From positions 124,001-188,000 of the forward strand of contig JAQOOI010000047.1 in the NCBI GenBank assembly GCA_028554645.1: a stretch of DNA of 64,000 nt, given 5' to 3'. Source of the stretch: Omphalotus guepiniiformis. Lineage: Eukaryota; Basidiomycota; Agaricomycetes; Agaricales; Omphalotaceae. Below are positions 50,533 to 60,240 of the stretch, in pieces (the stretch's first letter is position 1; each line of letters starts with the position of its first letter). The notes below the pieces were generated by a model. That model was not told the DNA's origin and made no database searches. It worked only from the letters and a program-made list of their open reading frames with translations. Both the position numbers and the translations under genes were made by a program.

Positions 50533-52212
50533 CTACCTACATTGTTGGTTCCGCCTCGAAACCTCATCAATCGTGGAAAATAAGGCGATATGGTCCTCAA
50601 ACTTGCTGTCTTTCTCCGCAATCATTTTCTTGTATCTGTCAGGGTCAGCCTCCTTCAACTCGTCCTCCGTTCGACACCCATTCTCGACCCATCGGAATAT
50701 AGCACCGGCAGTGTATTGAGTGACCGAGTTACGGTGCTCGCCTGAAAGTGGTATCAGCCTGCGGTATCATGTGGGGAAAAAAAACTTACCTGGGGCAACA
50801 GGAACATTGGAATGCGTGCAAACTGCGGAGGGGATAGCGATAGAAGAACCAGCCGGAAAGTCTATAACGAGGCCGAGTTCCCATAGAATGATTTGACCAC
50901 CCTTGCTGTGATCGAAATGGCCGAGGGCGGTGATGATACACTGTCCAAAGGCCCAGTTCATAAAATCACGGTGCCGAAACGTCCACACATTACCACCAAA
51001 GTTGAGTGCCACGGCAGCAAAAACTGAGCGAGGGAAATTGCGAGGTAAATCTGGGCATGCAGTGTAGACAGCCTTCATAGTTTTATGGTACTGTTCGTGA
51101 AGGCGAGGGGACCAAAACGCAAAAGCAGCTAGAGTGTTGTCAGTTGAGCAAACGAGTACATGCATACAGCAATGACGCTGACGTACCTGACTGGAAAGAC
51201 GCCAGCGCCACAAAAGGCTTGGAAGCAATTAGACGCTCGAGCATAGGCCCCCAACCCTCATTATTCAACCCAACAGGGCCTGTTGTACCCATTCCCATCG
51301 CGATTCCACAGTTGAACGCGGGAAAACGGCCCCTTCAATGCCCACTAGGCTTTGCTTTCACACCGCAGTTTGCCCGTTCTTGTTCCATTAGATCGTACGC
51401 TTCTTCCATGAGCCCCAGCCACTTTGGGTCATCAGGCCGTCCCAAGAGCATCGCCACAATCCTCCCTTGGCTGTCAAGAATGGGCCTCGGCAGGCTAAGA
51501 ATGAAGCAGAAAAATAATTAAATTGCTCGAACAAAAACAAAGAAGTCTCACCAGCCGTCCCAGTAAATCCGCCGTAGACGAAAACGTGTAGTCAATACAC
51601 GCAGAGGATAGGCAGTTTTTGCCCCTAATCTTCCGCCATTCTCCTGCCAACGCATGTCCCCCATCTTTCCAATGAAGGCACCATGGGCATAGTCCAACAG
51701 TTCCGCCGCCTTCTCTGTTAAAATTGGCTTAGCAGTAGCTCCGTATTTCTCAGCGCAGGAAGTTCTGACAACAGGTACGTAATCCGGCGAATCCTTCGTT
51801 ACTTTCCTCTTTTTAGCCCGTCTGAAGTTATCGTACCTCTGGCGTTTGCGGCCTGTAGCGTCTGACGTGGGTGAAAAGGTGGGAATGGGCGGGGCTGGGA
51901 GAGAAGGAGGTGAAGGAGGTGAAGGAGGCGAAGGAGGCGAAGGAGGCGAAGGAGGTGGTAAGGATTGAGGGCCTAGGTCTTCGCTAGCGGAGATCGGGGG
52001 TGTTTCAGCGCCGAGTGCGTGCTTCACAAGCGTCCCAAAAAGGTACGCTGTGGCTGGTTGTATGGGGTCGTACGCCTTTCCGCTTCTGAGCTAAGAATCG
52101 GCGGGTATTAACAAAGAGGATTGTCAAAATGAGGTAATGGACTTACTATGCGCCTCGAGACTCCAGTGGCTGTTGATGTGTCGCTGAGTGAGGAAGCGTT
52201 TTCAGTGGCCAT
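50533..52212 (-). pseudogene. TET/JBP-family 2-oxoglutarate/Fe(II) dioxygenase with one in-frame stop
   Basis: Five exons: 52147-52212, 51552-52090, 51187-51494, 50790-51128 and 50533-50741, for 487 codons including stops. The N-terminal third is low-complexity; a 9-bp repeat encodes a (PPS)n tract at 51904-51958, followed by a basic KRQRYDNFRRAKKRK segment. The catalytic region resembles fungal TET/JBP proteins: R-GRFPAFNCGIAMGMG, then SAAFAFWSPRLHEQY, the iron ligands HxD in FRHRDFMN (His357, Asp359), GGQIILWEL, the distal His in THSN (His410), and the 2-oxoglutarate Arg in HRNSVTQYT (Arg421). Such enzymes oxidise 5-methylcytosine or thymine in DNA. Codon 255 is TGA (51335-51337) within a motif where family members usually have Arg. 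A single C-to-T change at a CpG would explain it. Otherwise the gene is complete. Confidence 0.83.
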
Positions 52213-52742
52213 TGGTGAAGGCCGGTAGTTATCCTAGTAGGAGAAAGCACCCAGTGAGCACCGCTCCACGAACGCAGACAAACGGAGAGATTTTGCTTAA
52301 ACAAGGAGGGAGTAGCGAGGGGTACAACACGCCGTAACTATGGTCCTGTATAGAACCAATCCCTAGGCGTGTAGATACCCTCCTCGTTGTGCAGGTGGAT
52401 CCTCAAGAGAAGAGCCAGGGGGTATGAACCGCGCTTGTTAGCTATGATCCTGTATAGAATCAATTCCCAACGGCGATGTCGTCTCCCTGACCTTCCATGC
52501 CACTTGTTTCCGCCAATGAATGAGTGCCGGTGAACTCACCTAGTCCAATCAAGCTTAGCACAGAAGACGCCAGAGTGGAAGAATGAAAGAAGAATATCAG
52601 TTTTTAAATGAGGTACACAAACAACGGATGATCACGTTTTTGGACAATAGATCACGTTTTCGGCCCACTTCGGATATTCGGATATTGTAGACATTTAGGC
52701 AACGATCAATTGGATTGGACACTACTGATTACATAGTTATGA
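52213..52742. other. Spacer upstream of the TET/JBP gene with two diverged repeats
   Basis: TAACTATGGTCCTGTATAGA at about 52336 and TTAGCTATGATCCTGTATAG at about 52438 belong to two diverged copies of a segment of about 100 bp. No gene is present. Confidence 0.55.
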
Positions 52743-53476
52743 TCATGGGTAGAGGGAGCCGAGGCCAGTAGGCAGAGGTGGGTAGGAGGCGTTAGCGGGC
52801 CCTACAATAGCAGTCTCTCCAGCGGCGTGCTTTGTTCTGAAAGCCTGTTCGGCATCGCACTGGCCCTTCGGGTAGTACTTGTGTTTATTGTTGGGAACGC
52901 CGAGCGTAAATTCTTGAAGCAACTCGCTTCGAACAGAAGAGTCAGTACTTTGGTCTCTCAACAGGGAGAATGACTAACAGGCCCTTTACCCAACCGACGC
53001 GTTTGCCAACGAATATCGCGTACCATCTGTCCTCCGGTTCGGGAAGGTTGACAGGGGCACCGCAATTACCACAAATGATGGCAGCAGGCGTACTGTTAGT
53101 CGAGGCTAGCATAGCTAAGCAGTCCTGTGAGTGCCTGCCTACACTTATTAGAAGATGTGAACTCACCACGGTGGGGTGCAGTGGCACTCGAACTTGTCGC
53201 AAGCATAGCTAATATTTCTGAGTGTCTACACGCATTATAGACAGTGAGGAATAACTTACGGTGGGGTGCGCTGGCAGGGATGTTATTTTCTGGTACAGTG
53301 GCAGAAGTGGCGGTATTGTTACTTCCCGGTGAGATAGCTACAAAGTGATAGAATCATCAACAGAGTGTAAACAACCGAGGATAAACGAAGAACATACGAG
53401 CAGCGTAGGCCAGTAGGCTTTGTAGCGCCTGAGCAACTTCCGGCGTTAGAGTAGCGGGGATTGGTTGATTGGCCAT
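52743..53476 (-). CDS. KDZ cargo gene: 172-aa protein with RNase-H1-N-terminal-like domain and duplicated small exons
   Basis: Five exons: 53398-53476, 53260-53337, 53167-53208, 52979-53114 and 52743-52926. The start is MANQPIPATLTPEVAQALQS. Exons 2, 3 and 4 each begin with a CT(A)TGCT-like sequence after TAG. Exons 2 and 3 both end ..APH at a CACC/GTG junction, so small exon-intron units have been duplicated in tandem. The folded part is RWYAIFVGKRVGWVKG...FTLGVPNNKHKYYPKGQCDAEQAF. It matches the WY.VFVG...G...GVP...Y....EAE.AF pattern of RNase H1 N-terminal/viroplasmin-like domains. A CGNCG motif precedes it. No catalytic domain is present. It is divergent from the KDZ transposase and shares a promoter region of about 317 bp with it. 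Confidence 0.68.
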
Positions 53477-53607
53477 AGGGTGAGTAGCAAATGGGGGGAC
53501 GGAAAGAAGGTGAACTTGCGAATGTACGCCATTAAGTAGCCCGTCGAACCCTCCAATTTTAAGTCCGGTTTTGGCAAGCACTCAAGCGCTTAACCTTCAA
53601 TAACCTT

Positions 53608-53778
53608 CAAAGCTACAGCCATATACGTGCAAGCATCACACACAGTGCACGTGGTTCCTTCGTTCAAGTGCTCAGGCGTCTAATAGCCGTAGCTTCAAAG
53701 CTACAGCCATATACGTGCAAACATCACGCACTGTGCACGTGGTTCTTTCGCTCAAGCGCTCAAGCGTCTAATAGCTGT
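53608..53778. repeat. Tandem duplication, period 88 bp, in the divergent promoter
   Basis: CAAAGCTACAGCCATATACG starts both copies (53608 and 53696), and each continues with a GTGCACGTGGTTC core (CACGTG palindrome) and ends GCGTCTAATAGC. It lies between the divergent 172-aa cargo gene and the KDZ transposase, so it may hold duplicated regulatory sites, for example bHLH-type CACGTG. Confidence 0.75.
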
Positions 53779-53793
53779 ACGCACTACACTACT

Positions 53794-56700
53794 ATGCCGA
53801 AAGCCAAAGGTCGCTTTAGTGGGCGTATGGTATCCAGCTCCTCTCTAAAACCTGATAGACAGCAATCTGCCTACTCGTCCACCACACATCGCGTGAAGGA
53901 GACAAAAATCAACGCTGAGGGATCGAATGGAAAGCCAGACGAGCATCAGAGCATTGATGCAGGTGACGCAGGAGGGACGCCGCTGGTGCCTATGGAGTTA
54001 TTTGACCAAGATGGGGTGGTGGATTTCTCGGAGGAGCCAGGGAGATTCCAGATAAGAGTGAAGCCAAGAACAAAGCGGTACGATGACTCCGTAAGTGATT
54101 GTCTTAATATCTTTTTTGCATGCCTAATCGGCTCTCAGGATGCCCCCCTTCTAACGTGGAAAGAAAAGTATCGAGACGAGTATTTGGACTGGACCATCAT
54201 TTCTGAAGGCCGCGGACGACATTTTAAGGACACTTGTGTTTACTGCAGCTCCCCTCACGCAAAATACCGCTGTCGGGACTGCTTTGGCCTGCTCATGCTT
54301 TGTAAGACTTGCATTGTTCAGCGTCACGGAGAACACCCGCTGCATCACATCCAGGTTTGCAAAAATCCTAATTCCTCTCAGCTACTTCCCCTGATTAGAC
54401 GGTGTTGCTGCAGGAATGGCGCAACGACTACTTCCATCCGGTCTCACTTCGAGACCTGGGTCTTCGCGTGCAGCTTGGCCATCTACCAGGCGAACGATGT
54501 GTATTTCCGACTAATGCGCACAAGGATTTCGTTGTTTTGGCCTGGAACGGTATCCATATGGTCGATGTGGTGTTTTGCGGGTGTATCGGGGCTCCAGGTA
54601 CGTTGTTTTTTGGCCCTGCCTCTCTGTCATACTAAGTAGGGGCTGGACAGAACACCGAAATCAGTTGCTAGAGATAGGATGGTTTCCCGCTTCGTACAAG
54701 GACCCCAAATCAGCGGCAACATTTGAGCTCTTGCGCAATTTTCAAATCGCAAATCTGCAAGGCCATGTCCCTCCGACTGATTTCTACCGCACACTGGAAC
54801 AGGTGGAGGATGGTTCTGGGCTAGCGCAGTCGCTCCCGGTGCGCTTCCACCCCTTATGTATTGACTCGTGTGGCTCACAGTACCCGTAGGATCGCCTTCC
54901 GCAATTTATGCTAATGTTGCGGCAATGGCGCCATATTAAGACCGGGAAAACGAAATGGTCGAGGCCACGACCCCACTGGACTAGCAGGTACAGCACAAGG
55001 AAGTACGACGGTACCGTGCCGAGCCTGTCCTCACCCCGATATCAACCTCCCAAAGGATTGGGACAAGGTCCCACCCAATCAGCGGTAAGCTAGTGATCTT
55101 CTTACTCCGGGGAGGTATTTCTCAACAACCGCAATAGATGGCTTTATGCTATGATCCTATCAGAAGACGCCAACTTCAAACAAAAAGGCACGCGCACGAC
55201 CCAACGATCATCGCGACCCACCCCTTGGGCCAGGTTGGGGCTGTTTTGTTGAGCATGAGGCCTACATTGAAGAGATTGCGAAGCGTGCTCACCAGGATGA
55301 GGTACACAAGCCCTCGCAGTGCTGGCTGAAAACGCCCTAACGACTTTATAGATTAGTCATTGCGTTGGTTTCAGCGCCATCTCCCACGCAAACACCAAGA
55401 AGTGGAAGGGGCTACGCGCCACTGGAATAGGCTCGGTTAATTGTTCGCGCCACGAACTCTTCCGTCCAAATGGTATAGGTGATCTTCAAAAAGGGGAGAG
55501 GTGAGTAAAGTTTTGTACAGCAATGGGAATCCTGGGCTCAACAGTAATAAAACTTTAGGTATTGCAATATGGATTATATCTTCCTCTCTAGTATAGCGTC
55601 CTGTACCTTGATGTTTCTTACCGTTTCGTACGACATTGCGTGTCAGTGGATGAAGAATTTCAAATCTCGGATGGCTGCTATGCCGCCTCGGTTGCACATG
55701 GCTCCTTGGGTCGACCTCCAATTCAAGGTCCCTAAATTCCATTTACCTGCCCACACTGAGAAATGTTTCGCCCCTTTCGCTTTCAACTTCACTGAAGGAG
55801 TCGGAAAGACAGATGGAGAGGCCATCGAGCGGAACTGGTCGTGGTTGAACTCAATCGCTTCCAGTCTGTCTATGATGACAGCGGGCGCTCGATGGGATAC
55901 CATGGACGATTTCTGTAACTACTGGAATTGGCGCAAGACAGTAAACTTGGGTGAGCCGCATTATAATTGCCACATTATAATGCTTACCTGGCCACTGCCA
56001 GATCAATCTCTTCTCAAAAAATTGATCAACGCCATTCCCGATGCGGTAGTCTATTCACGTGCCTTTACCGCCTTTTCCGAGGCCCTCCGCATGGATCATT
56101 TGAAGGAAATGGAGAAATGGGCGATTCAGATCAATGATTGGGAGCGCGACAAGCGTTCACCGTGTCCCTACGACTTCCCTGAGTCCAGTACGTCCCTGGT
56201 ACAACCCGTCTCACCCGTGACTAACTGTTGCCTGCAGCTATTACGCTGGCAAAGGTGAAGAAAGACCTCGCAGAAGAAGAACATCAGAGAGAGAAGAATG
56301 GCCTCAATGTGCTGGAAACAACCATGAGTGGGTTGATTGTCGAAGGTTTAGAGATTGAGGACGCCCAGTACGTCGTAAGGCTTGCTGCAGGTAATTTTTA
56401 ACTAATCAATGTTCATCAGGCGCTTGCTAGCAGTCACTGCAGCCCATAAAGAGCTCACCATAGTTCAGGCGACTAGCATTCAGACACGCAGAACCACACT
56501 TCTCCGCCGCATCCGAAGGTTTCAAGACAATCAGCTGCTTCACACACCGGGTATACGCCAACATATTGCACCTCTTTTGCCTTCTGATACCACCTTTCCG
56601 GAAAGAATCGCCCTCTTACTCCCCAGCTCTTTCGATGAAACAGTGCGGAAGTCTCTCTGTTCCGACGAACTGGTGAACTTGGAAGATCGTCTTCGGTACG

Positions 56701-57682
56701 CTCAGGCTGTCGAGTGCTTGAGCCGGCTTCGCAACCAACTGCGGGCTCGATCTGTTGCGTACAAGAATTCTTCTAGGGTATTACCCTCTCAGGGCACATA
56801 TACGAGACAGCACGAGCTTCAGGATCAAATCGAAGTGAAGATCAAGGCTATTCAGGAAACATACTGTGCTGCTCGCTCAGCTCTCTTGCGCTTGCGAGGT
56901 CCGGGGGACTGGGAGGACATTTTGCAGGTTCTCAAACCAGAGGATATCCGTGCTATCAACGAACGCGTACTCCTCGACAAGGAGAAAGATGAGTTTCGGA
57001 AAGCGCAACGGTTGGCCGGTATCACGCAGGAGGAGGTTCATGAGATGTTGACTGGCGTTGAGAATATTCCAACAATTCCCATCAAACCCACTCTTTCTCT
57101 TGGTGACAGTAAGCGACGTCTCTCCTGGATCTGGTACACAACTGGCACAGGTGAGAAGACCACTGCGACTGCACAGGAGATTGAGGCTAGGGAGGGTGCC
57201 AGTGCTGCGGAGATAGAAGATAGTAAGCATAGGTCTGTTTTCGACAGGGCTTTTTCTGAACCAGTTTTCTAGGCCTTCGAGTAGAATGGTGTAAGGCAAG
57301 GGCTCGAGCACGTCGTTCACGCGAAGAGCTTCTATTAGTCGAAGAGGAAATGCGACGCGCTATTGAATTTTGTCACTGGAAGGCGCGGTGGTGGGTTCAG
57401 CAGATGGGGCTTCGTCCTGAGGCAAGCAAATGGCTAAGAGAGGGTCTCAATGCATTCTCCAGGGAGCAGGCGGCAATGGAATTGGAGCGGGCAAGAACGT
57501 GGTCTCAACGATGGCACCCTATCCGAGAGCGTGCAAAGGCCATTTTGTGCTCCCTTGAGAACCCTAATTCGAACATCGACTCGACATTGAGCCGCTTAGT
57601 TGTTGAGCTTGACGTAGACCACGAGGATGAGTTCACCCCAGAGGATAGGGAGGACCCGGATGATTTTGATGGTTGTATCTGA
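53794..57682 (+). CDS. KDZ-family transposase with CxC2 cysteine cluster; two A-run frameshifts
   Basis: Twelve exons: 53794-54090, 54139-54354, 54414-54597, 54651-54838, 54890-55084, 55138-55301, 55352-55500, 55559-55950, 56002-56187, 56238-56367, 56420-57222 and 57273-57682. The product is about 1103 aa if two single-base excesses are ignored. Residues about 132-171 form the CxC2 cluster (CVYCSSPHAKYRCRDC...CKTCIVQRHGEHPLH), then LRVQLGH and FCGC. The catalytic RNase H-like core includes YDIACQW (Asp489), KFHLPAH and the DGEAIER motif (549-554). The C-terminal helical region (SWIWYTT, LRVEWCKARARARRS) is typical. Exons 5 and 6 each need one fewer A, in AAAA near 54947 and AAAAA near 55185, to stay in frame. 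The rest is undamaged. It would cut and join DNA at the element ends. Confidence 0.88.
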
Positions 57683-58365
57683 CACATTCATTTGACATTT
57701 GTACCGTCAACAGACCATTTTTTGTACCGACAACTTTCGTAAAGCAGATAATTATAAACTGCCTGAGCTGTGTACCCTGAATAATGCGCCTACACCAAGA
57801 CCCGGTCGTAAGAACACTCGAATGTACCATTATAACTCCCCTCGGCTCCTTGCAGCTTTATCACAAGTTCCTGGCTAAGTATCAATTGTGCTGTTCATTA
57901 TAAACCGCCTAGGCTGTGCACACTACATAATGCGCCTTCAGCAAGACCCATATAGCATTATAAAGTGCCTCGCGTCCCTGCGTCTTTTCAAACGGCCCTC
58001 GCTATCAAGTCGATGTGCCGATCATTATAAACCGCCTGGGCTGTGTACCCCGTATAATGTGCCTTCAGCAGACCCAGATGTAAGTATACTACAGCATTAT
58101 AAAACACCTCGCACCTTGCAACAGTATCAATTTGCCCAGACTAGTACTCCCAACACAAGCCAACCGTATACACCTATGAATCATTATAAACAGCCTGGAT
58201 GGTGTATCCCCTATAATGCAAATTGCGCAGTGAAAATTGACCCGTCAGTACCATGAAAATTTCCTCCTACTGGGCCCCGCTGTACTGTCTGGTGCTGACT
58301 CTCCCAAGCTTCAATTGAAATGCAAACCTATCACAGGACTGTATTACAGCAATGTCATCGTGCTA

Positions 58366-58383
58366 GGAGGAGTCCCTGTAAGA
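58366..58383 (+). repeat. 18-bp direct repeat, right copy
   Basis: Identical to 41510-41527, 16.86 kb away on the same strand. It lies inside, not outside, the right ATTATAAT array, so it is not a simple target-site duplication. Confidence 0.8.
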
Positions 58384-58697
58384 GGCTCCTTTGATGTACG
58401 TCGGCCCCCACTCAGGCCGTATTATAATGCAGTAACGCCGGACATTGTATTATAATAAAGCAAAACTAGACGGCTCAGGCTGTATTCAGGCTGTATTATA
58501 ATGCAGTAATGTCCGATGTTGTATCATAATACCTTCTACTGCTTATGGGAGACACGGGAAAGTCACCAGCATAATGCAGGCGGGATAATTATAATTCCCT
58601 TCCGCACATTATAATGCCTCAGGGGAGTAGCATCCACCAGGCCGGTGCAAGGGAGGGAATGACATTATAAATGGCCTAGAGGTAAGGGAGCTGCCTA

Positions 58698-58711
58698 CAG
58701 TATTATAACAC
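58698..58711 (-). repeat. Candidate terminal inverted repeat, right copy
   Basis: CAGTATTATAACAC on the + strand, the exact inverse complement of 41562-41575. Confidence 0.5.
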
Positions 58712-58904
58712 AGGAGGGAAGAATGTCTGCAATATATTATAATGAGGCTACAGGGACTGTTGCATATCGCTTTCCTGGCTTCTTAGGATGTTCTCAGGTC
58801 GACATACGCCACCTATCAGAAGCAATACGGAACCGTCTTTCGATCTCTGACTCGTCTCGAATGTCATAGATTGAGGGTCTCGAAGAAGAGTTCTTGGTTG
58901 GGAC

Positions 58905-58913
58905 TTTATAAAA
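58905..58913 (+). promoter_or_regulatory. TATA box of the convergent accessory gene
   Basis: TTTATAAAA lies 70-78 bp upstream of the ATG at 58983. Confidence 0.55.
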
Positions 58914-58982
58914 CCTAGTCATCACTTATGTATTTCCTTCTGTATCATCCTCGTAATTCGATTTTCTGCACCACTGCTTATT

Positions 58983-60131
58983 ATGAACTTCGAGACCTTC
59001 AACAACGCGGATTCAAGCACTCTTTTTCTTCCTCACGTCACTGCAGAACCGCTGAGCTGGATGAATGTGCCAGTCATGCCGGCTCTGACTTTGCGTGAAC
59101 TTGTAGATGCGTGTGTAATTTTGATCTTACATTTGTTATGCATTTCTGACACCTTGTCAGCCGTATTTTGGAGCTGGAGCAAGAATGTTCGTCAAGTGAG
59201 GAATTGGCAGAGGCTTCAGATGTAGAAGCGGAAACTAGACAGTAAGGGTAGTTTCTCCTGTCCAAGTTCTTTGTTGGTAATGATAATCATGTTGTAGGTT
59301 GATCGCTGGTCTTCGCGTGCAGATTAAGCTGTTGCAGGATGAGAAGGAAGCTTCGGAACTTGCTCGTAAGACCCTTGAGAGGTACGAACATGTGTCTCCT
59401 TTCATTCTTTCTTATGTATTGACCTACATCCCTTCCATAGTGACCTTTCTCGGGTTCAGGATGAGTTGAAGGATGCTCGTGGGGTTAATACCCGCATGTG
59501 TCGTTTGGCCTCCGATCTTCAAGAACAGGTCCGCCGCTTTACACGCATGAAGAATTCTTACCACTGTGTGGTTTCAGCTCAGACAAAGCGCAATCGTGAA
59601 CTTCGTGAACGCGATGCTCTTATTGCCCGTCTTCGTCATGAGTTTGAGGCAAGCACCTTCTTTCAACGTATATTGGCGGACATGGTGTACCGTGAGCTTC
59701 GTGCTGATCCGACCCCTTTCTTTGATGCGCTCCGCAAGGACTTGCAGACCTTTGTCCAGGGCGTGTTCCAGGCTCAACGACTGCTGTCAGAGGGTATGTT
59801 AAGGGTGACTACCTTGGAGAACTGGATCGTTGAATGTTTTGATAAGATGGCTGACACCATTGCGCAAGCTCATCTCACTCGTGATGAGTTAGTCACTCAG
59901 AACTTTCAACGTCTTGGTATCCAGGACCCCTTGGCTTATCTTTCTAGCATCTCTCGTGTAACTTATCCAAGTGCATGGGCAGTAGCAGAACCTCGTATTG
60001 AGCCTGTTAACATTAACCTGCAGGAAACTTCTGATCTTTCTCCAACTGTCATTGATCTTACTGGAGAGGATGATGAGGATGAAGATGGTGAGGAAGAGTT
60101 CGTGTACCCAGGAGAAGTTGAAGAGGATTAG
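58983..60131 (+). CDS. Convergent accessory gene of the gypsy element: coiled-coil protein with SUMO-interaction-like acidic tail
   Basis: Four exons (58983-59110, 59161-59241, 59298-59381, 59441-60131) encode 327 aa. All introns are GT..AG, phase 2. After a short N-terminal segment, residues about 45-250 are helical and coiled-coil-like (RILELEQECSSSEELAEAS; IAGLRVQIKLLQDEKEASEL; LQEQVRRFTRMKNSYH; RERDALIARLRHEFEAS). The C-terminus has PTVIDLTGEDDEDEDGEEEF, a hydrophobic V-I-D-L core followed by acidic residues, as in SUMO-interaction motifs. The stop lies 110 bp from the stop of the convergent pol gene. It has no known domain. It could be a Gag-like or chromatin-targeting protein; its expression and function are unknown. 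Confidence 0.75.
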
Positions 60132-60240
60132 GAGGGAATGGGATCAGGAATAGTGTACAATAGAAATAACCACAGTTTTCTTTTATGACAATACAAAGTT
60201 GATTTTATATGTCATGTTAAACAAGTGATGGTTGTTCTTT

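Larger units (their letters stand above)
57740..58745. repeat. Right subterminal ATTATAA array
   Basis: At least fifteen ATTATAA(T/A)-type words. In 57.74-58.21 kb they are part of longer units (CATTATAAACCGCCT(G/A)GGCTGTGTACC...AATG(C/T)GCCTTCAGCA), about 125-150 bp each, four copies. In 58.41-58.75 kb the shorter GTATTATAATGCAGTAA... units occur. There is no gene between 57683 and 58982. Confidence 0.8.
41510..58750. mobile_element. Large KDZ (Kyakuja-Dileera-Zisupton) DNA transposon with TET/JBP and other cargo
   Basis: The interval holds a KDZ transposase (53794-57682 +), a TET/JBP dioxygenase (50533-52212 -) and six further compact genes. Arrays of the palindromic word ATTATAAT flank the set at 41.56-41.74/41.78-42.10 kb and 57.74-58.75 kb; elsewhere in the window the word is rare. 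A 14-bp inverted repeat (GTGTTATAATACTG) lies at 41562-41575 and, inverted, at 58698-58711. An 18-bp direct repeat (GGAGGAGTCCCTGTAAGA) lies at 41510-41527 and 58366-58383. No convincing target-site duplication was found, so the exact ends are uncertain. Association of KDZ transposons with TET/JBP genes in basidiomycetes is published (Iyer and colleagues, 2014). Confidence 0.75.

Noticed and set aside
54598..54642. Acceptor at ..CTAAGTAG in KDZ intron 3
   Set aside because: It gives a frame with stops. The later acceptor GGACAG at 54650 restores the conserved GAP-EHRNQLL reading.
41510..58383. The 18-bp direct repeat as the KDZ target-site duplication
   Set aside because: It is longer than duplications I associate with this superfamily, and the right copy lies inside the ATTATAAT array.
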